64,000 nt of DNA from Antedon mediterranea (taxonomy: Eukaryota; Echinodermata; Crinoidea; Comatulida; Antedonidae). The stretch is from assembly GCF_964355755.1 (NCBI RefSeq), contig NC_092672.1:25228501-25292500 (forward strand). Direction: 5' to 3'. Each line of letters begins with the position of its first letter. The first letter of the stretch is position 1. A model generated the notes under the pieces. It was given only the letters and a program-made list of their open reading frames with translations. It was not told the DNA's origin and searched no databases. A program made the position numbers and the translations under genes. Positions 33,309 through 45,800 of the stretch are shown here, one piece after another.

Positions 33309-35848
33309 TCATTTCAATACGCGCATGACAGTACCACTAGAAAAAACCGTTATATCAAAAATGTTATTTTTGAATGGTAGAGTTGTCTCCACCATTCCTA
33401 AATTTTCGCTGCAGATAGTAAATACGTCATTGACGTAATCTTCAAAGAATAGATTTTGGAACACAATAACGCGTTTGCATCTATTCAAATACCTCATTAT
33501 GGTTTGTTTGTCTTTTGTTGGCTTCATTCTGATATACGTGAAGCCATTCCATTTTAATATATCTGCTACTTTTGCCGTGTCACTGTTATGTACAGCAGAG
33601 CACGACGAAGCTATCAGGTAGTCTATATTGCTGTTGTTGTCGTTTTCGGAATCAAAGGCGTACGTTTCCTTAAAAGGCAGAAGTGTGCTTTGCCTGTGAA
33701 AGAAAACATGACGTAAATAAAAAATAATGATTTTCGGGTTTTTGGGGAGCATTTTCCTGCATGAACAAGAATAATAGTAGGTGAACCTACCATGAAAACA
33801 CGCCTCTGGTTCGTTGAGGGCGTTTACAACGACCCGTCGAATGTAACGGTTGTTGCTGTGTTGATTCTATATGAAATCAAATATATATAATATTATATTA
33901 TAACAATCATATGAGCAGCGTTAAATAGTATCGTTCGCCAACAATGCATTTACTTTAATTTACCTTTGTCCACGGTTTCTTCTTCTTTCGGGTTGAACGG
34001 GTGCTCTTCCGAGGGAACTCTTACGAATGTACTATGAATAAATTATATATATGTATATATGAATCGAATAAATAAACAAAAATGTAATGTCAAGAGAAGA
34101 AAAAATACTTACGGCATTATTGGTATTCTTGTTACTGAAATTATAAAAAAAAAAAGAAGAAAAACTGGTTTTATTATACAACTAATAGTACGTGGTGCTG
34201 GTGCTAGTTTGCAACCAATTAAAACATATACAAGGCTTCTCGGAGAAGGATTTACTACTGGATGTGTTCAGGGTACACATCTGATTCGTGCCCTCTTTGA
34301 ATATTTATTTATGCCAATGAGCATCAAGTTTTTCAGTATGAATCATATCTATCTAAATATCTATATTATAAGTAAGAGACAAACAAACAAACAGACAGAC
34401 GTACAAACTCTCTCACTTATAATATAGATATATAACGTTAGTATTGTATTTACCTTTAACACTATCTTTCCATTGTGAAACATTCTGAACTGATGTTCGT
34501 TGTACTAAAACCAAATTTAAAAAAAAAAAAAAGTTGACAAACCACAATCATTGTCATTATGCGCTGCATAACACGGTAAAAAGGGTTACTAATTGGATAC
34601 ATGCAAACAAGCTATCACTAAATATGCTAAAAAACAATTTTATGTTGTTTAGTAACAAATAATATAGTATGTTACCAAAAGATATTATTTTCAACAATGT
34701 TCCTATTAATCAAATAACCAACACAAAATTTCTTGGTATATTTATTGACGACAGACTTGACTGGAAAGCCCATGTTAATTACCTTTGCAAATTATTATCA
34801 AAAAAAATGTTGGCATGATGTATAAATTGAAATCAATATTTCCTCAAAAAGTATTAAATATTTTATATTCTACTCTTATTTTATCGTACTTAAATTATTG
34901 TGTTCTTGCTTGGGGAAATGCTTCAAAATCAATTATTACTAAAATTTTATTAATCCAGAAACGAGCTGTCAGAATTATCTCAGGGGTAATTTTTCGTGCT
35001 CACACCCAAGATCTCTTTCAAAAAAACAAAAAAATATTAAAAATTGAGGATCTCTATAGATTTAATGTTGGTGTCATCATGTTTCAATTAACCGCCCGAC
35101 ACCTATAATATCCAGTAAATTCACTTAAAATAAACAATACCACACTCACCAAACAAGACAAAAAGATTAGTATCACCTGCCATTTACTCGAACTAAAATG
35201 AATACCCTTGTATACACTGGACCTAAACTCTGGAATTCTCTTCCTTTATCTCTTAACAAAATCTCATAACTGTGCTTTATTTAAACGTCAATTTAAACTA
35301 TTATTGGTTGAAGGTTCTTTGTAAATTCTTTTATTATTGATGTATTTGATATTTCTTAAATAATTTATATAATCTATTTTTTACTTGTTTTTTTTTTTAG
35401 TTTTAAACATGTTAAACTTATGTGTTAGAGAAAAGATATTAGTTTAATTGTTGTTATTTTTTTTTTGGAGTTTCTAATTGTGTTATAATATTATTTCTAT
35501 TTTATTTGTTTTGTTTTGAGGAGCCTATTCACAACAAGCTTTGCTTTCTTTTAGGCTCCTCCACTTTATATTTATATATTTGTAAAGTGAAATAAATAAA
35601 TGAAATGAAATGAAAAGATATATTACAATATTCTTGATAATATCGAATCATGCCCTTGTAAAACTATGGTAACATTATTTCTTCTTGATAAAACAAAAAC
35701 AACAAAACTAGTGACACTATAGAAATAATATTACGTTGCTAAATCAAACAATACACATTTATGAATTACCTTCAACATCGTCAGTCCACCACGGAGTCAT
35801 CCACATTGTATGTTCTTGCACTTTACACTTAGCTGTTTGCTGAGACAT
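33309..35848 (-). CDS. Six-exon gene of unknown function (247 aa)
   Basis: Six exons join in one frame: 35770-35848 (ATG at 35848), 34454-34504, 34113-34134, 33964-34031, 33791-33866 and 33309-33756. All introns are GT-AG and phases agree throughout (1,1,2,1,2), for 744 nt in total, which is unlikely by chance. One exon is only 22 nt. The N-terminal part is polar with a WMTPWW motif near residue 16. The last exon (about 149 codons) is globular with hydrophobic strands. Intron 1 contains a LINE fragment. I recognise no family. It may be a host gene or a captured gene; its many introns contrast with most of its neighbours. Confidence 0.7.
34340..34440. repeat. Imperfect inverted repeat with CAAA/CAGA microsatellite
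   Basis: TATCTATATTATAAGTAAGAGA and its near-complement TCTCACTTATAATATAGATA flank a CAAACAAACAAACAGACAGA core, inside intron 2 of the six-exon gene. It is a small hairpin-type repeat. Confidence 0.6.
34541..35616 (+). mobile_element. LINE (non-LTR retrotransposon) 3' fragment inside intron 1
   Basis: Broken plus-strand frames encode the end of a LINE reverse transcriptase: a W-x5-NKLSLN segment near 34590, FLGIFIDDRLDW near 34730, then YSTLILSYLNYCVLAWG and IQKRAVRII at 34860-34980. The 107-residue ORF at 34785-35108 is part of this and uses an A-run frameshift. The 3' end has a hairpin around AGGAGCCT ... AGGCTCCT (35518-35560) and a TAAATAAATGAAATGAAATG tail ending at about 35616. Stops and frameshifts show it is dead. 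It lies antisense to the six-exon gene. Confidence 0.85.
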
Positions 35849-35861
35849 TATTAGTTAGTAT

Positions 35862-35952
35862 ATACTGCTTCACTGAAGTGTGTGTAGGATACTGCTTCAC
35901 TGAAGTGTGTGTAGGATACTGCTTCACTGAAGTGTGTGTAGGCTATATATAC
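35862..35952 (-). promoter_or_regulatory. Promoter of the six-exon gene: TATA box followed by three tandem initiators
   Basis: On the minus strand TATATATA (35944-35951) is followed by three tandem 27-bp repeats (35864-35941), each containing CTTCAGTGAAG with the arthropod initiator TCAGT. The first TCAGT lies about 24 nt after the TATA box, and the ATG is 14 nt past the last repeat. Confidence 0.65.
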
Positions 35953-36215
35953 TGCTAGCAAAGTGAATTATGTGTGTATACAATTGAATCGTTGGCATTG
36001 AACGTTTCTAAATAAAAGACTTCCTTGCGAATTGAAAAGACGATGACCTTCAAAAGTTTATGCATAATTAATAGGCATGAGTATTATCTCCTGGTAAGTT
36101 GTACACTGTCTAATCGATGTCCACCTTGGAAAATATCAACGTATGTGATTGTGAATATATAAGAGGCAAGATTGTGTATTTTTAATGTTTAGTTAAAGTC
36201 GCGCGGTTGTTGAAA
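35953..36215. promoter_or_regulatory. Upstream region of the helicase-like gene
   Basis: TATATAAGAGG at about 36154-36164 is a good TATA box for the helicase-like gene, whose ATG is at 36216. Nothing else is identified. Confidence 0.5.
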
Positions 36216-39200
36216 ATGAGTAAATCTGAGAGTACAGCCGATGATCTACTGCCATGTGAATTATGGCCGGGCAGTCGAATTACGGACGATATTGTGTTTG
36301 GTGAACCCATGCACATCATGTGCGTCGAGTTGAAATCGTTTGAAATACCGACAAACTCGCTGCGCAATTGCTCCCCGCATACGTACATAATGATGATGGT
36401 GTTGTTGAGAAAAGCGTTACAGTTGCACTGCAACGATGAACAGCACGCACTGGTGTGCTCTCTTATTGAACCTAGTCGCATCGTGGATGAAACGGTTCGG
36501 GGTAAGGTGTCGTGCGGTTACGTGTTCTGGTTGATCTTCCCACGACGTTTGCACAAAATGTTACAGTACGTTGTCAAGTCCATACTGTTGATAAACAACG
36601 GATACCTGCCAGCATGGGACACAACATTCTTGACAGACGTCCGATGCGAAATGTTTTCCGACAACGATCTTGATGATGATGATGATGATGATGACGACGA
36701 TGATGATGATAATGAACCGAAACGTAAAAAGACAAAACGTAAACGAAACGATTCAGCAACGGCGACAATAAAATATGCATTTAAACATTTCGATTGCCGA
36801 TTGGGTCGTGGAACGTCGCAAATGAAACGAACCAAGATAAATAGCTATGTTCCACACGTGACAGTGCTCGGGGATTTTGAAAGAAGCATTGAAAAATATT
36901 TCTGTTTAGACATACCGAAAATCGAAGGCAATCGATTGCCCCCGACTGTTAGAGAACAAGATACAGCAGAGGCGTGGCAAAAGCGCGCAGATCTGTTTAC
37001 ACCAAAGACTCTTTTTTCGTCATCTAGACGTGCAACTCATCGACGTGAGCTGACACGTTTGATTGCAAATGAATCGAGTAATGCGCTAACTCTCGATCAG
37101 TTGATGACAATTGCCGACAAAGAATTGAATCTACCTCCGACTCTTAAACTGTCTTTGCAACAGATTGATCCGAGAGTTATAATGAACGAAGGCGATAGTC
37201 GTTGTGTAAGCTTCCAACATATGAAAGCGTGGATATTGGAACCTCACATGTACGAGGCGAATTATTTTTTGAAAAGACACTTTCCTGCACTTGAAAGTGA
37301 TACGAACATTGGTAATACAAAATTGTTTGTTCACGCTATGCGCGATGATGCAGCGCAATTGGACGAAGACAAAATTTCGGCAATCGGAAAACTGTATGTA
37401 ACCAACCAGAATCAGAACGAAGTGACCATAGACTCGAGGTACGTATTTTATAATTATCATCATCATCATCATCATCATCACCACAACACAAATTGTAGTG
37501 TGCGTGTTTTACTTTTGATTTATAATTGTTTTCGTTTTGTTTTTTGTTTTTTTTTTTTCTTAATAGGCATTTATACGGTGAAAAATACACGGCAAAGAAT
37601 CCGGGCATAGTGATGATGAGAAAGATTTTTCACAACTTGCAATTGACTCCGGAAAGATACCGTGACAAGACTGTCGGCAAAATTTTCTTTGACATGTACA
37701 CGCAAGTGCATATGGGAAGACACGTGCAAATGAGCGAAGTAATAACGCAATCGTATGCCGATATGTGGGATACCGAGATGAAGGGTTGGTGTATGAACGC
37801 GTCTAGACACAGTGACGGCAGTTTTGTTCCATTCGTATACGAAGAGGAAACTGACGTGAAAATATCGATAGGTTATCGATATCTTTTGAACATGGTGGCT
37901 CTGATAGGTAATGTGGCCGGTGTGTCTAACGCTAAAGGTGAACTTTTGTATATTTTACTGTCGGCTATACGTATCGTATGCCCACACGATGCGATGGCCA
38001 TGCACGCCATTCTGGTTGGACCTCCCGGTACGGGTAAAACGTCTGTGATGGTAGCCGCTAAATCTGTAATCGGTAACGCTTACTCAGACGACGTTACTTA
38101 CCGAACACAGAAAGCCGTGCTCGTCGATAATGAGCGAAAGTACAAAAATTCAAAAAAAATACGCTTCATGAACGAATTTGTGCCACCGTCGTCTGGATCT
38201 AAAAGCGATAAGAATCCGTTGTCAATTGAAAGCAGTCAAGAAGCGGCAATAATGAAAGAGGAACTCGATTCCGGCTGTACGCGCACCGAACGAACCGAGA
38301 AGGTAACGGATCCGAACACGGGAACCACTCGACACGGTGTTCGAACCGTAATCAACGTTTGCGATAATGCCACCATAATGGCCATGAACGAAAAAAACTT
38401 GTGTAACTCGTTAAACGAACGAGTTGTCACTTTTGACGTGGCACCCAGTGGTGTTGTCAACGTGCCCAAGAAAATGGAGGGATACGAGAAGGAATTGGAT
38501 CGTTTAAAAATTCGAACGCAATTCGGCGCTCTGCGCCACAAAGTAATGGAACATGTACGGTTGGCAGAGTGCGGTCTGTATCCACGTCGATCGGAAGGAG
38601 ATTCGTACAAAGACGATCGTATGCTACTGTTGACTTGCGATAGAATATCTGTCGAATTGGAAAGGCAAGGAGTCCGATTCGGATTCGCCACAGAAACTAG
38701 AACCATCAATAAACTCATCGACCTGGCACGTTTGTGCGCCTTTCACAATGCAGTGATTCAAGTGAACGGCTGTCCGTTACAAAGTCTGCACGCCAATACA
38801 CCTCGATTACCGAACGAGAACACTTGTTGTCTCAATTCAAGAATCATAGCCAAACATCAACGGTGGCTGATGCAACAGGACATGAAGCGACTACACGACA
38901 TGGTAATGTCCGAGGCGCAGCCGGATCCTGCTGATATTTTGTTTGCATTTTCGTTAATGTGTCCGATGCCACAGAACGAACTGATCATCGTGAGAACGAT
39001 AGCGGATCAGTTGATTGATCCGTCTCATGATCCCGTTCATCGAGATGGTGAAACTTACTTTGAATTGACGTGCAGGAGCGAAGAGGCGCTTCTGTCCATT
39101 TTAGAGCGCAAAACGGGTGTTGCTCGCAAACAATGTAAGGAAATATTGTTGGCTATGCACAGTGGACGGAGTAAGTTGTTTCGAAAAATGGACGATAACG

Positions 39201-40573
39201 GACAAAAACAGCTTCTGTTCAAATGTAGCGAGGCAACGGAAGCTCATCTTTCGTCACATGCAAACGAGTACCGTGAAATATCGGACGTGATGATGGCAGG
39301 AATGTGCAATGCAAAACAGTACAGGGGAAAACATTACATATACGTTATGCTCAATGGAAAACTTACACAAGCCGCACGCTTCTTGTCTCATTTGCCCGTC
39401 TTCGCTCGACATATGTACTGGGGCCAGTCAAACTCTCAAGATCCCAAATCCAGCATCAATTATCTAGGATCGGTGCCGAAAAAGTTTACCAACGAAGAAA
39501 GATACTGGATAAAAATAAATTTAGATTTTCACGAGACCCGACTGGCGTACGTTAGGAAACTCGCAATCCAATCGTGTGTGAGTGGAGACTGCGACGAAAA
39601 CGGATCAATTGCGGTCGGTGTTGACGTGAAAGAGATTGCCGACAGTTTAAGGGTGTTGAAATGCAGATCATATGACGGTAGCAGAGATAGACTACCGATG
39701 CCACCGCCGGTGATGAACAACGATCACACGTGCAGATTGGTATTGGAAACGTCGAACGCTCGAGCCTTTATGGTACACGTTAGCGTCTTTTTGCCACAAC
39801 ATAGACGTTTGAAAAAAATACTCGAATTGTGCACAAAGGTTGTGCTCGAAGATAAAAACGCGTGCCGAGGTAATCGAATACGCGTTCTGGTAAATGACGA
39901 GTTCGAGGCGGATGAGCTGAGAAACGGTGTGAATTTGCTAACAAACGACTTGAGACACTTGATCAATTCTTCTTCGATCATCTCGGAAACACCACCACCG
40001 AACGTATTCTTTCACGTAAATCTGTTGACGTTGAATTCATTGGAAGACGCGTGTAAGCATTACAAAGTGAAAGCCGGCGAATCAATGATCAAGAGTGTAT
40101 TGGAAAAGTGCGTGTTTAAAAATATGACTGAACGTAAAACCATCATGTACGTGGATCGTAGTACAAGAGATGTGTTTCAGACGTTAGACATTCAGCAATT
40201 GGCCGAAAAGAACGGCGGTAGTCTACCGGTACACAAGTGTAAAAATCCGTATCTGACACAAACGCTTCGAAATCCAACAACCGAGGTAGTAGATCGTGAT
40301 AGATTAAGATTCAAGTTAGAAGAACCGCAATTTCTTGAAGCCGAACCGTCGCACGTTCAACGACGAAAAGCATGGATTAGAATGTTGTCCGATGGTACGG
40401 AGATTAAACTGAGAGAACGATTTGGACACGACGTGGACACTTATTTACGCCACATAAGACTCGTAGAAGATGCAATTATAGAAAAGGACAAACTGCACGC
40501 ATTCAGACCACTGGTTTACAAGACTGGTGAAAAGAAACTTTCACCGTGTACGTGCTCAAAACAAACGTTATGA
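36216..40573 (+). CDS. P-loop ATPase/helicase-like replication protein, two exons (1409 aa)
   Basis: Exon 1 is 36216-37438 and exon 2 is 37567-40573. The 128-nt intron has donor GTACGT and acceptor TTTTCTTAATAG, and the split AG/G codon keeps frame. Neither half is complete alone. Residues about 151-165 are an aspartate run from GAT repeats, then a KRKKTKRKR nuclear-type signal. Walker A (GPPGTGKTS) is at residues 559-567, a Walker B-like IRFMNEF at about 606-612, a sensor-like INVCDNATIMAMN near 670-682 and NERVV with a possible arginine finger at 693. The arrangement fits superfamily 3/AAA+ viral helicases. In nimaviruses a large protein of this kind is among the conserved genes, but I could not check the match. 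Confidence 0.75.
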
Positions 40574-40931
40574 ACTAATAATATGTAAATATGTATATAT
40601 AAAAAAAAAAAAAATGATTTCATACCATACCTCCGTGCATTCATATTATGTTTATGGTCTTATATAAATTACATTGTATACGTGTGAGTTTTTTTATATA
40701 TATATTTTGTGTGTGTGTGTGTTGCCAATAAAACGAATGAAATTTAGCCGTCTCGTTCTCTGTTTTAATCATTACACATGCAAGAATACCATTGATAAAC
40801 GCGCACTTTATAATGATTATGTACAGATAGTATGTTTACTGAAAGAAATAACATCGCGTAATTATTATACACTTCTCATCGAATAAAATAAAAATGTATA
40901 CTACCGATTCTAGGAAAAATTTTCCGATAAA
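40574..40931. other. 3' flank of the helicase-like gene
   Basis: A poly(A) run at 40601-40614, a TG microsatellite at 40708-40722 and an AATAAA at about 40727 as candidate polyadenylation signal. No gene is seen. Confidence 0.4.
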
Positions 40932-41125
40932 GCGCCGCGCTGTTATCATGATGGTCTACCTGAATGCTTAACAATGAAGCGCGCTGATTATCATGATGGT
41001 CTTCCTGAATGCTTAACAATGAAGCGCGCTGTTATCATGATGGTCTACCTGAATGCTTAACAATGAAGCGCGCTGATTATCATGATGGTCTTCCTGAATG
41101 CTTAACAATGAAGCGCGCTGTTGTT
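40932..41125 (+). repeat. Four tandem 44-45 bp repeats
   Basis: Units contain TATCATGATGGTC, TTCCTGAATGCTTAACAATG and AAGCGCGCTG, alternating between a GTTATC and a GATTATC form, so the array probably grew as a two-unit block. The TCATGATGG and GAAGCGC words also occur together in the large tandem units near 1979-2000. Confidence 0.9.
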
Positions 41126-41870
41126 ATCATTGACTTGAAGTTATATTTTCATTTAAAAAAACAAACGAAAAAAAAAAAAACATTCCTCTAAGAAAATGAT
41201 GAGACTCAAGAACTAACCATTCAGCTGGCTTACAATCTATCGATACCATAACAGTATTAGTAATTTATCAAAAACTATATAGGGGCGCAATATCGGTAAA
41301 TATAGAATCTAGGATTGGATTTACGACTAGGCGCGTAGAGGAAGCTTGTTCAAATTGTTAGTATACCAAAATGATTATATATCAAAACGAATTACTCTAT
41401 CACACATATTCGGGATAACAATTAAAAATATTTCTTTAAAGCTTTGTGACCGGTTCCGGAGACCGGTGTATACACTGACCGACGGTGATACAGACACACG
41501 ACTAGGCGCGTAGAGGCAGCTGGTTGAAATTGTTAGTATACCAAATGATTATATATCGAAACGAATGATAGAATCGATGGAGATGAAATTCATAAAATAC
41601 GCTTAATATATTAAACTATAATAATAATAATAATACACATTAAACATATTTCTTTAAAAAATTAATTGACCCTGACTCTTTGGGACCGGTGTATACATTT
41701 ACCGACGGTGTCGCTTATATCCATCATATTGCCGAGACGGTTTTATTGAAACACTAAAGTAACTCACGATGGAATTACACCCGTTTGTGTATTTCATGAT
41801 CATCATTCGAAAACCATACGCAAATTAAACAGGGTAGGAGGAAGAGGAGGCACGATATATTCAATACGAA

Positions 41871-41985
41871 TTTAAAAGCGCGCACCACACATACACATCA
41901 GTGTAATCGACAATCATTCATCGGTTTCGTTGTTTGTTGACAAATCGCGTGTAGTTAACCTTAACTATGGTCAATAAAGAAGATG
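41871..41985 (+). promoter_or_regulatory. Leader repeat 1: core promoter plus ATG mini-exon
   Basis: TTTAAAAG at 41871 and TCAGT at 41898 (29 nt from first T to the A). The mini-exon ATGGTCAATAAAGAAGATG at 41967-41985 is followed directly by the donor GTGAGT. Confidence 0.65.
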
Positions 41986-42862
41986 GTGAGTAAAACAAAT
42001 ATTAAATATATATATATATATATGTGTGTGTATCAAATCAATTCTCGAACCCTAGCCTAATGCTACAGCGTTACATTACGAGACTCAACAACTAACCATT
42101 CAGCTGGCTTACCATCTATCGATACCATAACATTATTAGTAATTTATCAAAAACTATATAGGGGCGCAATATCGGTAAATATAGAATCTAGGATTGGATT
42201 TATGACTAGGCGCGTAGAGGCAGCTGGTTGAAATTGTTAGTATACCAAAATGATTATATATCGAAACGAATCACTCTAACACACATATTCGGGATAACAA
42301 TTAAAAATATTTCTTTAAAGCTTTGTGACCTGGTGTGTACACTGACCGACGGTGATACATGCACACGCCCTACCCGCATTTCTATTGTAATCATCGATAA
42401 AAGCAATGCAGACCGATTATAATATTGTTACAATGCAGTGTTTTAATTTGGAAATTAAATTCCGTTTCTACATAGTCGAATCTAAATTAATAAGGAGAGA
42501 AGGAGAGGGAGAGAAACCTAAATAGAATTTAAAACATAGCATTTTGATTTTAAAATGTGATGATAGAATCGATGGAGATGAAATTTATAAAATACGCTTA
42601 ATATATTAAACTATAATAATAATAATACACATTAAACATATTTCTTAAAAAAATTAATTGACCCTGACTCTTTGGGACCGGTGTATACATTTACCGACAG
42701 TGACGCTTATTTCCATGATATTGCAGAGACGGTTTTATTGAAACACTAAAGTAACTTACGATGGAATTACACCCGTTTGTGTGTTTCATGATCATCATTC
42801 AAAAACCATACGCAAATTAAACAGGGTAGGAGGAAGAGGAGGCACGATATATTCAATACGAA

Positions 42863-42977
42863 TTTAAAAGCGCGCACCACACATACACATCAGTGTAATC
42901 GACAATCATTCATCGGTTTCGTTGTTTGTTGACAAATCGCGTGTAGTTAACCTTAACTATGGTCAATAAAGAAGATG
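42863..42977 (+). promoter_or_regulatory. Leader repeat 2: core promoter plus ATG mini-exon
   Basis: TTTAAAAG at 42863, TCAGT at 42890, ATG mini-exon at 42959-42977, then GTGAGT; spacing identical to repeat 1. Confidence 0.65.
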
Positions 42978-43733
42978 GTGAGTAAAACAAATATTAAAAA
43001 AATATATATATGTATCAAATAAATTCTCGAACCCTAGCCTAAGGCTACAGCGTTACATAACGAGACTCAAGAACTAACCATTCAGCTGGCTTACAATCTA
43101 TCGATACCCTAACAGTATTAGTAATTTATCAAAAACTATATAGGGGCGCAATATCGGTAAATATAGAATCTATAGGATTGGATTTACGACTAGGCGCGTA
43201 GAGGAAGCTTGTTCAAATTGTTAGTATACCAAAATGATTATATATCGAAACGAATTACTCTATCACACATATTCGGGACAACAATTAAAAATATTTCTTT
43301 AAAGCTTTGTGACCGGTTCCGGTGACCGGTGTATACACTGACCGACGGTGATACAGACACACGACTAGGCGCGTAGAGGCAGCTGGTTGAAATTGTTAGT
43401 ATACCAAATGATTATATATCGAAACGAATGATAGAATCGATGGAGATGAAATTTATAAAATACGCTTAATATATTAAACTATAATAATAATAATAATACA
43501 CATTAAACATATTTATTAAAAAAATTAATTGACCCTGACTCTTTGGGACCGGTGTATACATTTACCGACGGTGTCGCTTATTTCCATCATATTGCCGAGA
43601 CGGTTTTATTGAAACACTAAAGTAACTCACGATGGAATTACACCCGTTTGTGTATTTCATGATCATCATTCGAAAACCATACGCAAATTAAACAGGGTAG
43701 GAGGAAGAGGAGGCACGATATATTCAATACGAA

Positions 43734-43848
43734 TTTAAAAGCGCGCACCACACATACACATCAGTGTAATCGACAATCATTCATCGGTTTCGTTGTTTGT
43801 TGACAAATCGCGTGTAGTTAACCTTAACTATGGTCAATAAAGAAGATG
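43734..43848 (+). promoter_or_regulatory. Leader repeat 3: core promoter plus ATG mini-exon
   Basis: TTTAAAAG at 43734, TCAGT at 43761, ATG mini-exon at 43830-43848, then GTGAGT. The following TA tract is the longest of the array. Confidence 0.65.
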
Positions 43849-43865
43849 GTGAGTAAAACAAATAT

Positions 43866-43912
<47 letters not shown>

Positions 43913-44747
43913 CAAATCAATTCTCGAACCCTAGCCTAATGCTACAGCGTTACATTACGAGACTCAAGAACTAACCATTCAGCTGGCTTACAATCTATCG
44001 ATACCATAACATTATTAGTAATTTATCAAAAACTATATAGGGGCTTAATATCGGTAAATATAGAATCTAGGATTGGATTTACGACTGGGCGCGTAGAGGC
44101 AGCAGGTTCAAATTGTTAGTATACCAAAATGATTATTAATCGAAACGAATCACTCTATCACACATATTCGGGATAACAATTAAAAATATTTCTTTAAAGC
44201 TTTGTGACCTGGTGCGTACACTGACAGACGGTGATACATGCACACGCCCTACCCGCATTTCTATTGTAGTCATCGATAAAAGCAAAGCAGACCGATTATA
44301 ATATTGTTACAATGCAGTGTTTTAATTTGGAATCTAAATTCCGTTTCTACATAGTCGAATCCAAATTAATAAGGAGAGAAGGAGAGGGAGAGAGAGAGAG
44401 AAACCTAGATAGAATTTAAAACATAGCATTTTGATTTTAAAATATGATGATAGAATCGATGGAGATGAAATTTATAAAATACGCTTATATTAAACTATAA
44501 TAATAATAATACACATTAAACATATTTCTAAAAAAAAAGTAATTGATCCTGACTCTTTGGGACCAGTGTATACATTTACCGACAGTGACGCTTATTTCCA
44601 TCATATTGCAGAGACGGTTTTATTGAAACACTAAAGTAACTCACGATGGAATTACACCCGTTTGTGTGTTTCATGATCATCATTCGAAAACCATACGCAA
44701 ATTAAGCAGTGTAGGAGGAAGAGGAGGCACGATATATTCAATACGAA

Positions 44748-44862
44748 TTTAAAAGCGCGCACCACACATACACATCAGTGTAATCGACAATCATTCATCG
44801 GTTTCGTTGTTTGTTGACAAATCGCGTGTAGTTAACCTTAACTATGGTCAATAAAGAAGATG
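44748..44862 (+). promoter_or_regulatory. Leader repeat 4: core promoter plus ATG mini-exon
   Basis: TTTAAAAG at 44748, TCAGT at 44775, ATG mini-exon at 44844-44862, then GTGAGT. Confidence 0.65.
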
Positions 44863-45685
44863 GTGAGTAAAAAAATATTAAAAATATATATATATATGTA
44901 TCAAATCAATTCTCGAACCCTAGCCTAATGCTACAGCGTTACATTACGAGACTCAACAACTATATAGGGGCGCAATATCGGTAAATATAGAATCTATAGG
45001 ATTGGATTTACGACTAGGCGCGTAGAGGCAGCTGGTTGAAATTGTTAGTATACCAAAATGATTATATATATCGAAACGAATTACTCTAACACACATATTC
45101 GGAATAACAATTAAAAATATTTCTTTAAAGCTTTGTGACCTGGTGCGTACACTGACCGACGGTGATACATGCACACGCCCTACCCTTATTTCTATTGTCA
45201 TCATCGATAAAAGCAATGCAGACCGATTATAATATTGTTACAATGCAGTGTTTTAATTTGGAATCTAAATTCCGTTTCTACATAGTCGAATCCAAATTAA
45301 TAAGCAGAGAAGGAGAGGGGCAGAGAGAGAGAGAGAGAAACCTAGATAGAATTTAAAACATAGCATTTTGATTTTAAAATATGATTATAGAATCGATGGA
45401 GATGAAATTTATAAAATACGCTTATATTAAACTATAATAATAATAATACACATTAAACATATTTCTAAAAAAAAAGTAATTGACCCTGACTCTTTGGGAC
45501 CGGTGTATACATTAACCGACAGTGACGCTTATTTCCATCATATTGCAGAGACGGTTTTATTGAAACACTAAAGTAACTAACGATGGAATTACACCCGTTT
45601 GTGTATTTCATGATCATCATTCAAAAACCATACGCAAATTAAGCCGGGTAGGAGGAAGAGGAGGCACGATATATTCAATACGAAT

Positions 45686-45800
45686 TTTAAAAGCGCGCAC
45701 CACACATACACATCAGTGTAATCGACAATCATTCATCGGTTTAGTTGTTTGTTGACAAATCGCGTGTAGTTAACCTTAACTATGGTCAATAAAGAAGATG
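45686..45800 (+). promoter_or_regulatory. Leader repeat 5: core promoter plus ATG mini-exon
   Basis: TTTAAAAG at 45686, TCAGT at 45713, ATG mini-exon at 45782-45800, then GTGAGT. An extra T before the box does not change the 29-nt spacing. Confidence 0.65.

Noticed and set aside
34059-34427. 122-codon plus-strand ORF
   Set aside because: It spans a micro-exon and introns of the minus-strand six-exon gene plus a hairpin repeat, with no domain signal.
37571-37810. Minus-strand ORF inside helicase exon 2
   Set aside because: Antisense shadow of a long conserved-looking frame.
36216-40573. Naming the helicase-like gene as a specific WSSV orthologue
   Set aside because: The P-loop and sensor motifs support a helicase-like ATPase, but I could not compare it with a reference sequence, so no gene symbol is given.
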